Assembly (NCBI GenBank): GCA_964621225.1
Contig: CAZULK010000001.1
Location: 4,742 to 68,741 of the forward strand
Source: CAYNUJ01 sp964621225
Lineage (GTDB): Bacteria > Bacteroidota > Ignavibacteria > Ignavibacteriales > Melioribacteraceae
DNA: 64,000 nucleotides
Direction of reading: 5' to 3'
Program-made: the position numbers and the translations under genes
The notes under the pieces: model-generated
Database searches by the model: none
Seen by the model: the letters and a program-made list of their open reading frames with translations, nothing else
Told to the model about the DNA's origin: nothing
Shown here: positions 8,489 to 16,613 of the stretch, piece by piece
Layout of the letters: each line of letters begins with the position of its first letter
Numbering within the stretch: the stretch's first letter is position 1

Positions 8489-9106
8489 ATGTTTATAACA
8501 TTCGAAGGATTGGATTTCTGCGGGAAATCTACACAAGTTGAGTTATTAAAAGATTATTTGGAATCTCTCGGTAAGAGAGTGATGATTTTAAGGGAACCCG
8601 GTGGGACATCAATTTCGGAAAAGGTTCGTGAGATACTGTTGGATAAAGAGAATTCCGAAATGGTGATGGAAACCGAATTGCTTCTTTTTTCTGCCAGCCG
8701 TGCTCAATTAGTAAGGGAAGTTATCATTCCCGAACTGAAGAAGGGAACATATGTTATTTCCGATAGATTTCATGATTCGACAATTGCTTACCAAGGTTAT
8801 GGAAGAGGATTGGAAATAAGCTTTATTACTCATCTGCAAAATTTTGTAATTGACGGTGCCAAACCTGATATCACATTCTATATTGATATGGAACTGAAAG
8901 AACTTGAGCAGAGAAAGAAGAGAATCAAATCACTCAATTTAGATAGAATTGAAAGCTCTAAAGACGATTTTTATTCCAAGGTAAGGGAAGGTTATTTACA
9001 TCTTTGCGAAACTGAAGAACGGTTTGTGATGTTGAATGGGATGGACTCTATTGAAGAGATCCATTCAAAAATAATTAATGTTTTAAGTGAAAAAGGAAAC
9101 TTATGA
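8489..9106 (+). CDS. tmk: thymidylate kinase
   Basis: The enzyme phosphorylates dTMP to dTDP. At 205 aa it has the family length. The P-loop reads GLDFCGKST (residues 7-15); the family norm is closer to GxDGAGKST, so the two central residues are unusual. The REPGGT motif, the DR motif (SDRFHDSTIAYQG) and a C-terminal LID region are present. The gene starts 1 bp after the YbbR stop and overlaps the S41 protease start by 4 bp (ATGA), so it sits inside a coupled operon. Confidence 0.95.
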   Translation: MFITFEGLDFCGKSTQVELLKDYLESLGKRVMILREPGGTSISEKVREILLDKENSEMVMETELLLFSASRAQLVREVIIPELKKGTYVISDRFHDSTIAYQGYGRGLEISFITHLQNFVIDGAKPDITFYIDMELKELEQRKKRIKSLNLDRIESSKDDFYSKVREGYLHLCETEERFVMLNGMDSIEEIHSKIINVLSEKGNL

Positions 9107-10749
9107 GGAATAAAACAGTAAAGTTTGGTTTAATTGCAATAATAATAACTGCTTTAGGATTTACGTCAGATAGTGATATTTACTTCAGAATAAATAAAAG
9201 TCTGGATACTTTCGGACGAGTTTACCGCGAAATCACTTTGAACTATGTTGATGAAATCAACCCCGAAGAATTTATAGTGGAAGGTATAAACGGGATGCTC
9301 AATTCCCTCGATCCGTACACTGTTTATATTGATGAAACTGGTAAGAAGGATATTGATATAATCACCAACGGTAAATACGGTGGTATTGGTGCTACAGTCG
9401 GAGTTCGTAATGGGAATGTAACCATCATCGATTTGCTGGAAGGATATTCAGCTAAAACAGAGGGATTAAGAATTGGTGATATTATTAAACAAATTGATAG
9501 CGTGCAGATAGGTGCGGATAATTATAATGATATTGGTAAATTTCTCAAAAAAGAACCCGGGACAAAAATCGACATTACTATTGAAAGACCGGGTATGGAT
9601 GAACTCTTAAACTTTGAACTTACTGCCCAGGAAATTCAGCTGAGTAATATTAAATATTACGGCTTCTATCCGGAGAACAGTTCGAATGCGTATATCAAAT
9701 TGACTAGTTTTTCCAGATCTGCAGGGGAAGAAATAAAAGATGTTATAATGAAACTTAGCGGAAAAAGGGAAATCAATTCCATAGTATTGGACTTGAGAAA
9801 TAATCCCGGTGGATTACTTGATGCGGCAATTGATGTATGTGAAAAATTTCTTAATGCTAAAAGTCTTATTGTTTCCGTAAAAGGAAGAGATGACTTAAAT
9901 CCAAGAAATTATTTTGCGCATGAAGACCCGGTAGCAAAAAATAAAAAACTGGTTGTCTTGATAAACGAAAACTCGGCTTCTGCAAGTGAAATAGTTGCCG
10001 GAGCGATACAAGATCACGACCGGGGAGTTATTTTGGGCCAAAAATCTTTTGGTAAAGGATTGGTTCAAACAATTGTGCCTTTGGGTTTGAACCGGTCACT
10101 AAAGCTGACAACCGCGAGATATTATACACCAAGTGGAAGATGCATACAAAAAATTGATTATGCAGAAAACTCAAACTTATTTGAGAATCACACTACAATT
10201 GAAAAAGGGGAATTTAAAACAGATAACAATCGTACCGTTCTTCCGGGCGGTGGAATAATTCCGGATACAACTGTCTCTCAAAACTTAGGATCAAAATACA
10301 TTGAGGAACTGATAACCAGAGGGGTATTGTTTAATTTTGCCACACTTTATTTTAATAAACATAACCCAAATGCCTTGAGCGAAATCGATATTGACGCAAT
10401 GTTCGAAGAATTCAAACAATTTGTTAAAAGTTCAGAAAATGAATTGTCGACCGAAAGTGATGAAGAGTTAGAATCCTTAAAGAAAAGCTTGATGGAGGAA
10501 TTCACTTCAATTGAAGCTACTAGCCATTTGAATGAAATTTCCAGGCTATTAACGGAAGCAAAAGAAAAAGAAATGGTTCAATCCAAAAATGTTTTGGTGG
10601 ATAAATTGCTTGAAGAATTCGCAGCCAGAATTTCAGGCAGGCAAGGTAGAATTAAAGAAAGTCTCAAGAACGACATACAACTTAAAGTAGCTTTGGATAT
10701 TGTAAACAACGATTCATTATATTTCAATTTACTCAATTTGAACAATTAA
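9103..10749 (+). CDS. S41 family C-terminal processing peptidase (CtpA/Prc-like)
   Basis: This is a 548-aa exported serine protease with an N-terminal membrane/signal segment (residues about 6-22). A PDZ domain follows at about 85-165 (YGGIGATVG, then GLRIGDIIKQIDS). The S41 catalytic domain carries the serine in NENSASASEIVAGA (S293) and the lysine in SFGKG (K318), 25 residues apart as in E. coli Prc. The family removes C-terminal tails of periplasmic proteins. The roughly 120-residue helical C-terminal extension is typical of Bacteroidota/Chlorobi members. It overlaps tmk by 4 bp. Confidence 0.94.
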   Translation: MRNKTVKFGLIAIIITALGFTSDSDIYFRINKSLDTFGRVYREITLNYVDEINPEEFIVEGINGMLNSLDPYTVYIDETGKKDIDIITNGKYGGIGATVGVRNGNVTIIDLLEGYSAKTEGLRIGDIIKQIDSVQIGADNYNDIGKFLKKEPGTKIDITIERPGMDELLNFELTAQEIQLSNIKYYGFYPENSSNAYIKLTSFSRSAGEEIKDVIMKLSGKREINSIVLDLRNNPGGLLDAAIDVCEKFLNAKSLIVSVKGRDDLNPRNYFAHEDPVAKNKKLVVLINENSASASEIVAGAIQDHDRGVILGQKSFGKGLVQTIVPLGLNRSLKLTTARYYTPSGRCIQKIDYAENSNLFENHTTIEKGEFKTDNNRTVLPGGGIIPDTTVSQNLGSKYIEELITRGVLFNFATLYFNKHNPNALSEIDIDAMFEEFKQFVKSSENELSTESDEELESLKKSLMEEFTSIEATSHLNEISRLLTEAKEKEMVQSKNVLVDKLLEEFAARISGRQGRIKESLKNDIQLKVALDIVNNDSLYFNLLNLNN

Positions 10750-10760
10750 CGGGGAGTTAG

Positions 10761-11045
10761 ATGAATACTAAAATTCTTGTAGACAAAAATCCTCTATTCG
10801 ATAAATGTCCGGATTGTAATGAACTCGGTTCGCTTCATCGTTCCAGGGCAAGAAATACAATGGAAAGGATAATCAAAGGGGCAACGTTTTTTAAACTTTA
10901 CAGATGTAAGAAATGCGGTTGGAGAGGTTACAGAAGTACATTAACAATCACTTGGAGTTCGATTAAATTATTAAGTTTGTATATATTTTTAGCTGCAGTG
11001 GTAGGCTATATAGTGCTCTTTGTAATCAAAAGATTCCTAAATTAA
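10761..11045 (+). CDS. small zinc-ribbon membrane protein, unknown function
   Basis: This 94-aa protein has two CxxC pairs (CPDC near residue 13 and CKKC near 51) that would bind one zinc ion, with a basic loop between them, followed by one transmembrane helix (SLYIFLAAVVGYIVLFVI) at the C-terminus. The gene follows the S41 protease after 11 bp with a GGGGAG ribosome site and is probably in the same operon. Its 3' end overlaps the end of the convergent nuclease gene by 4 bp. I do not recognise a named family. The topology suggests a cytoplasmic zinc ribbon tethered to the inner membrane. Confidence 0.65.
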   Translation: MNTKILVDKNPLFDKCPDCNELGSLHRSRARNTMERIIKGATFFKLYRCKKCGWRGYRSTLTITWSSIKLLSLYIFLAAVVGYIVLFVIKRFLN

Positions 11046-12754
11046 CTATTTGCTAATCTGGCAAATAATTCATCTTTGGATTCATAATCATCAAGATAAA
11101 AGATTTTAACATTGGTGCGGTTTTTAACCAACCAATTGAGGGAAATTTTTAACCTTTCTAAATCCTTTTGTGTAAGCTCTCTGAAGATATTGATCGTTCC
11201 GTTATAATAATCTTCCAAGGCTCCTTCGAACAAACCGGGTTCGTCACGGAAAAAGTTTTTAATGTACATCCTTCCTTCAATCAAAAGTATAAATTCATTT
11301 TCATAGGATGAATTTATTTCAATCAGAATTCTGGCTTTATTAATTGGACCGTTTATGATAGTTGCTTTATTGAATTGTTCCAGCAGTAAATTTACTGTGT
11401 CTCTTATTTCTGCCGCTTCTTCGTACCTTTTTTCCTCAGCCAATTTTTTCATTTTAACCAGCAATCGATCAATTGCAACTTGATTTGATCCGCTGAGAAA
11501 TTGATACATTTTTTCCAATTCATTTTTGTATTCACCGTTTACGCTATTTATACAAGGCGCGGTGCATCTTTTAATATCCAGTAAATAACATTTTTGATTT
11601 TTGGCAAATTCTTTGTCTGTGCATTCCCTCAAGAGGAAAGTCTTATCAATAATTTCCAATAATTTATTTGAAGAATCCCTGTTGTTGAAAGGACCAAAAT
11701 AATCATTACCGTCGAAATCAAATTTGGTCGTAATTTGAGGTCTTGGGAATTGAATACTTTTGTCTACCTTAATGAAATAAGATCTCGGATAGTTCTTCAA
11801 TTGAACATTCATCGGAGGATCGATTTCTTTTATCAGTTCCGTCTCCGCAATCAATGCAGTAAGTTCCGAGCCGGTAACTTCGAAATTTAATTTGCTGGCT
11901 CGCCTCACAATTTTTTTTGATTTGGCGCCCGCATGATTATAGAAGTAATTTTTCACCCTTTCTTTTAAGGATTTCGCTTTGCCTATATAAAGGATTTCAT
12001 CTTTTCGATTCTTAAAGAAATAAACGCCTGGTTGTTTAGGCAGGGAATTAAATCCCTCCGCCAACGTTTTTTTCATTGCTATGAATGAAGACGTTTTGGG
12101 AACACCTTGAAAATTGACAACTTCTTCTATGGATTCTATTCCGTGGTCCTCTTTCAACATTTTAAGGAAACGTATTAAAATTTTTGCTGTCACCGTAGCA
12201 TCGCCAAGGGCGCGGTGAACATTTTTATGATTTAGTCTCAAATGCGAAGCAACCTTCCCAAGGGCTTTACTCGGTAAATGTGGGAGCAGTTTACGCGCCA
12301 ACTTAAGTGTGCAAATCTTTTGATTTTCAGGTTTTTTTAATCCTGCCCGCTCAAATTCGCTGTATAAGAATTTTTCGTCAAACCCAATGTTATGAGCAAC
12401 GATAATAGAATCTCCGATGAATTCGGAAATATCACCGGCAATCTCTTCGAATTTAGGTGCGTTATAAACATCGTCGTTAGTTATTCCGGTAAGCTGTGTT
12501 ATATAATATGGAATGAACATTTCGGGATTTATCAACGAGCTGTAATTTTCTACAATCTTGAATCCTTTTACCTTGACCAATCCAATTTCAATAGCTCTTC
12601 CGTTTTTAGCAGAAGTGCCGGTGGTTTCAAAATCCAGCACGCAGAATTCCGCTTCTTCAAGCTTTATATTTTTGATTTCTTTTTCCAATACACAAAAAGT
12701 TAAAATTGAAGAGATAAACTTATACTTTAGTGCAGATAAATGAAAGAAAAGCAT
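11042..12754 (-). CDS. DnaQ-like exonuclease / GIY-YIG (UvrC-N-like) fusion nuclease
   Basis: The N-terminal domain is a DEDDh 3'-5' exonuclease: Exo I DFETTGT, Exo II AHNIGFDEKF and Exo III HRALGDAT. After about 200 residues comes a GIY-YIG domain (PGVYFF, then ILYIGKAKSLKERVKNYF), a UvrC-like cysteine region (CYLLDIKRCTAPC) and a UVR-type helical hairpin (KRYEEAAEIRD). The C-terminal RNase H endonuclease and HhH modules of true UvrC are absent. This matches the DnaQ-UvrC fusion type known from actinobacteria and some Bacteroidota, thought to act in DNA repair incision. The start is unclear: ATG 12754 is used, but TTG 12775 or TTG 12688 are possible, and the last removes a hydrophobic N-terminal stretch unusual for the family. 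Confidence 0.85.
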   Translation of the reverse strand: MLFFHLSALKYKFISSILTFCVLEKEIKNIKLEEAEFCVLDFETTGTSAKNGRAIEIGLVKVKGFKIVENYSSLINPEMFIPYYITQLTGITNDDVYNAPKFEEIAGDISEFIGDSIIVAHNIGFDEKFLYSEFERAGLKKPENQKICTLKLARKLLPHLPSKALGKVASHLRLNHKNVHRALGDATVTAKILIRFLKMLKEDHGIESIEEVVNFQGVPKTSSFIAMKKTLAEGFNSLPKQPGVYFFKNRKDEILYIGKAKSLKERVKNYFYNHAGAKSKKIVRRASKLNFEVTGSELTALIAETELIKEIDPPMNVQLKNYPRSYFIKVDKSIQFPRPQITTKFDFDGNDYFGPFNNRDSSNKLLEIIDKTFLLRECTDKEFAKNQKCYLLDIKRCTAPCINSVNGEYKNELEKMYQFLSGSNQVAIDRLLVKMKKLAEEKRYEEAAEIRDTVNLLLEQFNKATIINGPINKARILIEINSSYENEFILLIEGRMYIKNFFRDEPGLFEGALEDYYNGTINIFRELTQKDLERLKISLNWLVKNRTNVKIFYLDDYESKDELFARLANS

Positions 12755-12845
12755 ATTATTTGTTTCTATTTTCAATAAATCGTAATTATAATTTGATTAG
12801 CAGCTAGCTTTTTTGCATCTTTTAATTTGATATTTTTGAGGATAT

Positions 12846-13652
12846 ATGGAAATAAATATTTTATTTATTGGTGATATTGTCGGAAAGCCCGGATTGGAAA
12901 TGGTTGAGACCTGGCTTCCGAGTTTGCAAAAAAAATACCGTGCAGATATAACAATAGTTAACGGTGAAAATTCTTCTGAGGGTAAAGGATGTACTGAAAC
13001 GGAAGGAAAGAGATTATTCGATCTTGGCGTTGATGTGATTACCGGTGGAAATCATACTTGGGATAAACATCAAGCGCAGGAGTATTTAAGAGCAGAACCA
13101 AGAGTTTTGAGACCGCAAAATTACCCAAAAGGAACTTATGGAAAGGGATACTATATTTGTGATACGAATAAAGGGAAAGTAGCCGTTCTTAATTTGCAAG
13201 GGCGTTCCTTTATGCCAATGATTGATTGCCCCTTCAGAACGGCAGAATGGGTTCTAAAGAAAATTCGTGAAGAAACAAAAGTTATTTTCATCGATTTTCA
13301 TGCCGAAGCTACGGCGGAAAAATTGGCAATGGTAAATTTTTTAGACGGAAAAATCAGTGTGTTGGTGGGTACTCACACCCACATACAAACATCGGATGAA
13401 AGAATATTTAAGAAAGGTACTGGCTATATTACGGATGTTGGAATGACGGGTCCGTACGATTCAATAATAGGAATGAAAACAGAAGCCGCGTTGAATAGAT
13501 TTTTATATCAAACCCCGCAAAAATACCAGGCTGCAACGGGTCAAGTACATCTTTGCGGAATTTATGCGAAGGTCGATTCAGAAACCGGCAAAACTCTTGA
13601 AATAGAAAGAATATTATTGCCCGAATTTGAGAGGAAAGCAGTTAATGGATAA
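12846..13652 (+). CDS. ymdB: YmdB-family metallophosphoesterase (2',3'-cAMP / cyclic nucleotide phosphodiesterase family)
   Basis: At 268 aa this has the usual family length. The metal-binding residues of the calcineurin-like YmdB/TIGR00282 family are visible: FIGDIVGKPG, NGENSSEGKG, GGNHTWDKH, DFHAEATAEK and GTHTHIQTSDE. B. subtilis YmdB hydrolyses cyclic nucleotides and affects the choice between biofilm and motility; the role here is unknown. A TATTTTTG element lies at 12831-12838, but it is close to the start and has no clear -35. The gene's end overlaps the methyltransferase start by 8 bp. Confidence 0.92.
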   Translation: MEINILFIGDIVGKPGLEMVETWLPSLQKKYRADITIVNGENSSEGKGCTETEGKRLFDLGVDVITGGNHTWDKHQAQEYLRAEPRVLRPQNYPKGTYGKGYYICDTNKGKVAVLNLQGRSFMPMIDCPFRTAEWVLKKIREETKVIFIDFHAEATAEKLAMVNFLDGKISVLVGTHTHIQTSDERIFKKGTGYITDVGMTGPYDSIIGMKTEAALNRFLYQTPQKYQAATGQVHLCGIYAKVDSETGKTLEIERILLPEFERKAVNG

Positions 13653-14628
13653 AATTCGTCTTCCAAGATTGGATAAAGACGAAGAGCTTTGCGGTTTACT
13701 TTCAAAATACTGCCGGCTCAAAAAAGGAGAAAGCTGGTATGATGAGAATTACGGGCACAAAGTCGGGTGCTTAGATATAGCTGATTCAAATCAGGTATTA
13801 GATTTCTTCGAAGGGGAAAAGGCTACTCTTGCAATACACGATCCACCGTATAATTTAGTCGCTTTTCAGGAAAGGGATATTTCTTCATTTATCGAGTGGG
13901 TAAAAGATTGGGTCGAATTAACCAACGAATTACTGACCGAGAACGCATCACTTTATCTGTGGCTTGGAGCGGATCAGAATGACGGCTTTTCTCCTTTGCC
14001 GGAGATTATGTTGATGATGCGGGAGACTCCTTTCAAAGCAAGAAGTTTCATTACCATGAGAAACCAGAGGGGATACGGTACCATTAAAAATTGGATGGCA
14101 ATAAGGCAAGAATTACTCTATTATATTAAAGGTAATCCCGCTTTTAATTCCGAAGAAGTTTATACCGATATTCCTAAAGTTGTAAGAGGATATTATAAAG
14201 AGGTTAACGGAAGAGTTACCGAAAATCTTGAAAGAAGCCGTTCAAAATTTATTAGAGCAGGTAATGTTTGGATAGATATTCAACAAGTATTCCACTTAAT
14301 GGAAGAAAATGTTTCCGGGTGTTTTGCCCAAAAGCCCCTAAAAGCTATTGAGAGAATAATTTCCGTATCTTCCGCTAAAGATGATTTGGTAATTGATTTT
14401 TTTGCCCATTCTGGTACAACCCTATTAGCTGCGGAAAAACTACACAGAAAGTGCTTTACTATTGATATCGATCCTATTTATTGTGAAATTTCGATCAGAA
14501 GATTAGAAAATTATAGAAAGAACGGAAAAACCGGTTGGCAGTTATCGAATCCGTTCGAAAATGAAGTATTAAAAGACGAAAAAATTAAAAAGCATTTGAG
14601 GAAGAAGTATAAACTTTCCTTCCTTTAA
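13645..14628 (+). CDS. orphan beta-class DNA methyltransferase (N6-adenine or N4-cytosine)
   Basis: This 327-aa site-specific methyltransferase has the catalytic motif IV DPPYNL (D66-Y69) ahead of the SAM-binding motif I, FAHSGTT (residues 253-259), followed by IDIDPIYCEISIRRL. This IV-before-I order defines the beta class. The G of the usual FxGSGTT is H here. The start is ATG 13645, with GAGAGGA 10 bp upstream; a TTG at 13627 is possible. No restriction endonuclease or specificity subunit is adjacent; it lies between ymdB and folD in what looks like a housekeeping operon, so a regulatory or epigenetic role is more likely than restriction-modification. The recognition sequence cannot be inferred. 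Confidence 0.88.
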   Translation: MDKIRLPRLDKDEELCGLLSKYCRLKKGESWYDENYGHKVGCLDIADSNQVLDFFEGEKATLAIHDPPYNLVAFQERDISSFIEWVKDWVELTNELLTENASLYLWLGADQNDGFSPLPEIMLMMRETPFKARSFITMRNQRGYGTIKNWMAIRQELLYYIKGNPAFNSEEVYTDIPKVVRGYYKEVNGRVTENLERSRSKFIRAGNVWIDIQQVFHLMEENVSGCFAQKPLKAIERIISVSSAKDDLVIDFFAHSGTTLLAAEKLHRKCFTIDIDPIYCEISIRRLENYRKNGKTGWQLSNPFENEVLKDEKIKKHLRKKYKLSFL

Positions 14629-14641
14629 TTCCGGAGGAATG

Positions 14642-15520
14642 ATGGAACTAATTGACGGCAAAAAAATTGCCGCCGAAATAAGAAGTGAATTGAATGCGGA
14701 AGTTACCCGATTGAAAGAAAAATTTGGGAGAGTTCCCGGATTAGCTGCTGTACTTGTTGGGGATAATCCGGCATCTCAAGTTTATGTAAGAATGAAACAC
14801 AAAGCTTGCGAAGAAATCGGAATCTATTCCGAGGTAATAAATATGCCTAAGGAAACTTCGGAAGAAACTTTATTATCAAAAATTGATGAATTAAATCAAG
14901 ACGAAAAAATAGATGGTATACTTGTTCAACTACCGTTGCCCGATCAAATTGATGAAGATAAAATAATTGAAGCAATCGCTCCGGAGAAAGACGTCGACGG
15001 ATTTCATCCCGTAAGCGTAGGGAATTTGGTGATCGGGAAAGATACTTTTTTCCCATGTACACCTTACGGAATAATGGAATTGATAAAAAGATATAAAATA
15101 GAGACGCGCGGAAAACATGTTGTTGTGGTTGGAAGAAGTAATATTGTAGGTAAACCGATTGCAAATATGATGCTTCAAAAAAAGGAAGGGGCAAATGCAA
15201 TTGTTACCGTTTGCCATTCAGCCGCTCCCGATCTAAAGCTTTTTACAAAACAAGCGGATATATTGATTGCAGCAATCGGTAGGGCAAATTTCATAACTGC
15301 AGAACATGTTAAGGAAGGCGCGGTTGTAATTGACGTTGGAATTAATCGTGTTGAAGATGAGAATTCAAAGAAAGGATATAAAATCGTTGGTGATGTAGAC
15401 TTCGAAAATGTAGCACCGAAATCTTCTTTTATCACTCCGGTGCCCGGAGGAGTTGGACCAATGACTATTGCAATGTTAATGAAAAACACAGTGGAATCAT
15501 TCATAAAAAAGATAGATTGA
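14642..15520 (+). CDS. folD: bifunctional methylenetetrahydrofolate dehydrogenase / methenyltetrahydrofolate cyclohydrolase
   Basis: The enzyme interconverts methylene-, methenyl- and 10-formyl-THF for purine and formyl-Met-tRNA synthesis. Family signatures are clear: VGDNPASQVYVRMKHKACEEIG with the catalytic Lys, GILVQLPLP, EKDVDGFHP, VVVGRSNIVGKP and the C-terminal TPVPGGVGPMTIAML. Two ATGs are adjacent (14639, 14642). GGAGG ends at 14637, so the second ATG has the better spacing. The gene is followed 1 bp later by deoC. Confidence 0.97.
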   Translation: MELIDGKKIAAEIRSELNAEVTRLKEKFGRVPGLAAVLVGDNPASQVYVRMKHKACEEIGIYSEVINMPKETSEETLLSKIDELNQDEKIDGILVQLPLPDQIDEDKIIEAIAPEKDVDGFHPVSVGNLVIGKDTFFPCTPYGIMELIKRYKIETRGKHVVVVGRSNIVGKPIANMMLQKKEGANAIVTVCHSAAPDLKLFTKQADILIAAIGRANFITAEHVKEGAVVIDVGINRVEDENSKKGYKIVGDVDFENVAPKSSFITPVPGGVGPMTIAMLMKNTVESFIKKID

Positions 15521-15521
15521 T

Positions 15522-16388
15522 ATGAAAAGCTCAACAATTGATAAAATCGTACAACAGGTATTTACAGAAAAAGCACTACATGATTTTTATTGCGTAGGGG
15601 AAACTTGCGCCGGATGGGAGCGCAACGTTGTTGATCAACCGGAAGCGGTTAAGAAAATAATTCAAAACGGAGCGGAAAGAATTGCCGCGGGTATTGGCGT
15701 TGGGGATCAATTAAATGATATCTCATTGGCCAGAATGATAGATCATACTTTGTTAAAGCCCGAAGCTACCCCCGAAGATGTAATTAAACTTTGTAAAGAA
15801 GCAAAAGAATATAGTTTCGCTTCCGTTTGTGTGAACCCGGGCTACGTGCAACTCTGTGTTGAACAACTCAAAGGTACAAAAGTAAAAGTGTGCACGGTTA
15901 TTGGATTTCCGCTGGGTGCAACAACTACGGAAACAAAAAGATTTGAGGCGGAACAAGCTTTGCAGCAGGGCGCCGAAGAGATAGACATGGTTATAAACGT
16001 CGGAAGATTGAAAGCCGGTGATTACGATTATGTTTTCCATGATATAAACCAGGTAGTGCTTGCAGCTAAAAAATATAATGCAGTTTGCAAAGTTATACTT
16101 GAAACTGCTCTATTAACAGACGAAGAAAAAGTTAAAGCTTGTTTAATATGCAAAAAAGCAAAAGCCGATTTCGTTAAAACATCTACCGGATTCAGCAAAG
16201 GCGGAGCGACTGCGGGTGATATTGCTTTGATGAGATATGTTGTCGGCAGCGCGGTTGGTGTTAAAGCTTCCGGAGGTGTGAGAACTTTGGAAGATGCCAA
16301 GAAGATGATCGAAAGCGGTGCTTCCAGAATTGGTGCAAGCGCAAGCGTTAAAATTATGACCGGAGAAAAATCGGATTCCGGATATTAA
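15522..16388 (+). CDS. deoC: deoxyribose-phosphate aldolase with N-terminal extension (probable microcompartment cargo)
   Basis: DERA cleaves 2-deoxyribose 5-phosphate to glyceraldehyde 3-phosphate and acetaldehyde. The catalytic core starts near residue 67 (SLARMIDHTLLKPEAT) and includes K190 in CKVILETALL and the Schiff-base K219 in FVKTSTGFSKGGAT. The protein is 288 aa, whereas typical DeoC is about 220. The extra N-terminus opens with a predicted amphipathic helix (STIDKIVQQVFTEKALHDF), then a Cys-containing segment (YCVGETCAGWE) and a second helix. Short amphipathic helices joined by a linker are how cargo enzymes are recruited to microcompartments, and DeoC is the signature enzyme of sugar-phosphate-utilising BMC types. 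Two shell genes lie 8 kb upstream. Encapsulation is inferred. The stop overlaps the next start (TAATG). Confidence 0.95.
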   Translation: MKSSTIDKIVQQVFTEKALHDFYCVGETCAGWERNVVDQPEAVKKIIQNGAERIAAGIGVGDQLNDISLARMIDHTLLKPEATPEDVIKLCKEAKEYSFASVCVNPGYVQLCVEQLKGTKVKVCTVIGFPLGATTTETKRFEAEQALQQGAEEIDMVINVGRLKAGDYDYVFHDINQVVLAAKKYNAVCKVILETALLTDEEKVKACLICKKAKADFVKTSTGFSKGGATAGDIALMRYVVGSAVGVKASGGVRTLEDAKKMIESGASRIGASASVKIMTGEKSDSGY

Positions 16389-16612
16389 TGATACTCGATC
16401 TGATAACAACAAATACCGGCGACGGATTCAACTCCGAAATTCCTTCCGTTAAGGGATGCGAATCCTGGGCTCACGAGGAAGAAGAAGCAATCAACAATGC
16501 AGTTCAGATGCTCAGATTTTACCTCAATCTGCCCGAAGAAAATGATATAAAGGTAGACAAAGCCCGCAAAGGGAAAACCCGTTCAGTTTATAAATTAGTA
16601 TTCGACAAATAA
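16388..16612 (+). CDS. small HicB-like protein
   Basis: This 74-aa protein looks like the N-terminal fold of HicB/UPF0150: a strand ending in GFNSEIPSVKGCESWAHEEEEAINNA followed by a helix (VQMLRFYLNL). That pattern (sheet, GFxAxxPxxxGC, helix with EEA) is typical. In toxin-antitoxin pairs HicB neutralises the HicA RNase, but no HicA-like gene flanks it and there is no DNA-binding C-terminus, so it is probably a stand-alone relative. It is coupled to deoC by TAATG and lies 1 bp before trmH. The family call is by eye and moderate. Confidence 0.55.
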   Translation: MILDLITTNTGDGFNSEIPSVKGCESWAHEEEEAINNAVQMLRFYLNLPEENDIKVDKARKGKTRSVYKLVFDK

Positions 16613-16613
16613 G

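Noticed and set aside
16388..16612. HicAB toxin-antitoxin module
   Set aside because: Only the HicB-like half is present; neighbours are deoC and trmH, so no toxin pair is supported.
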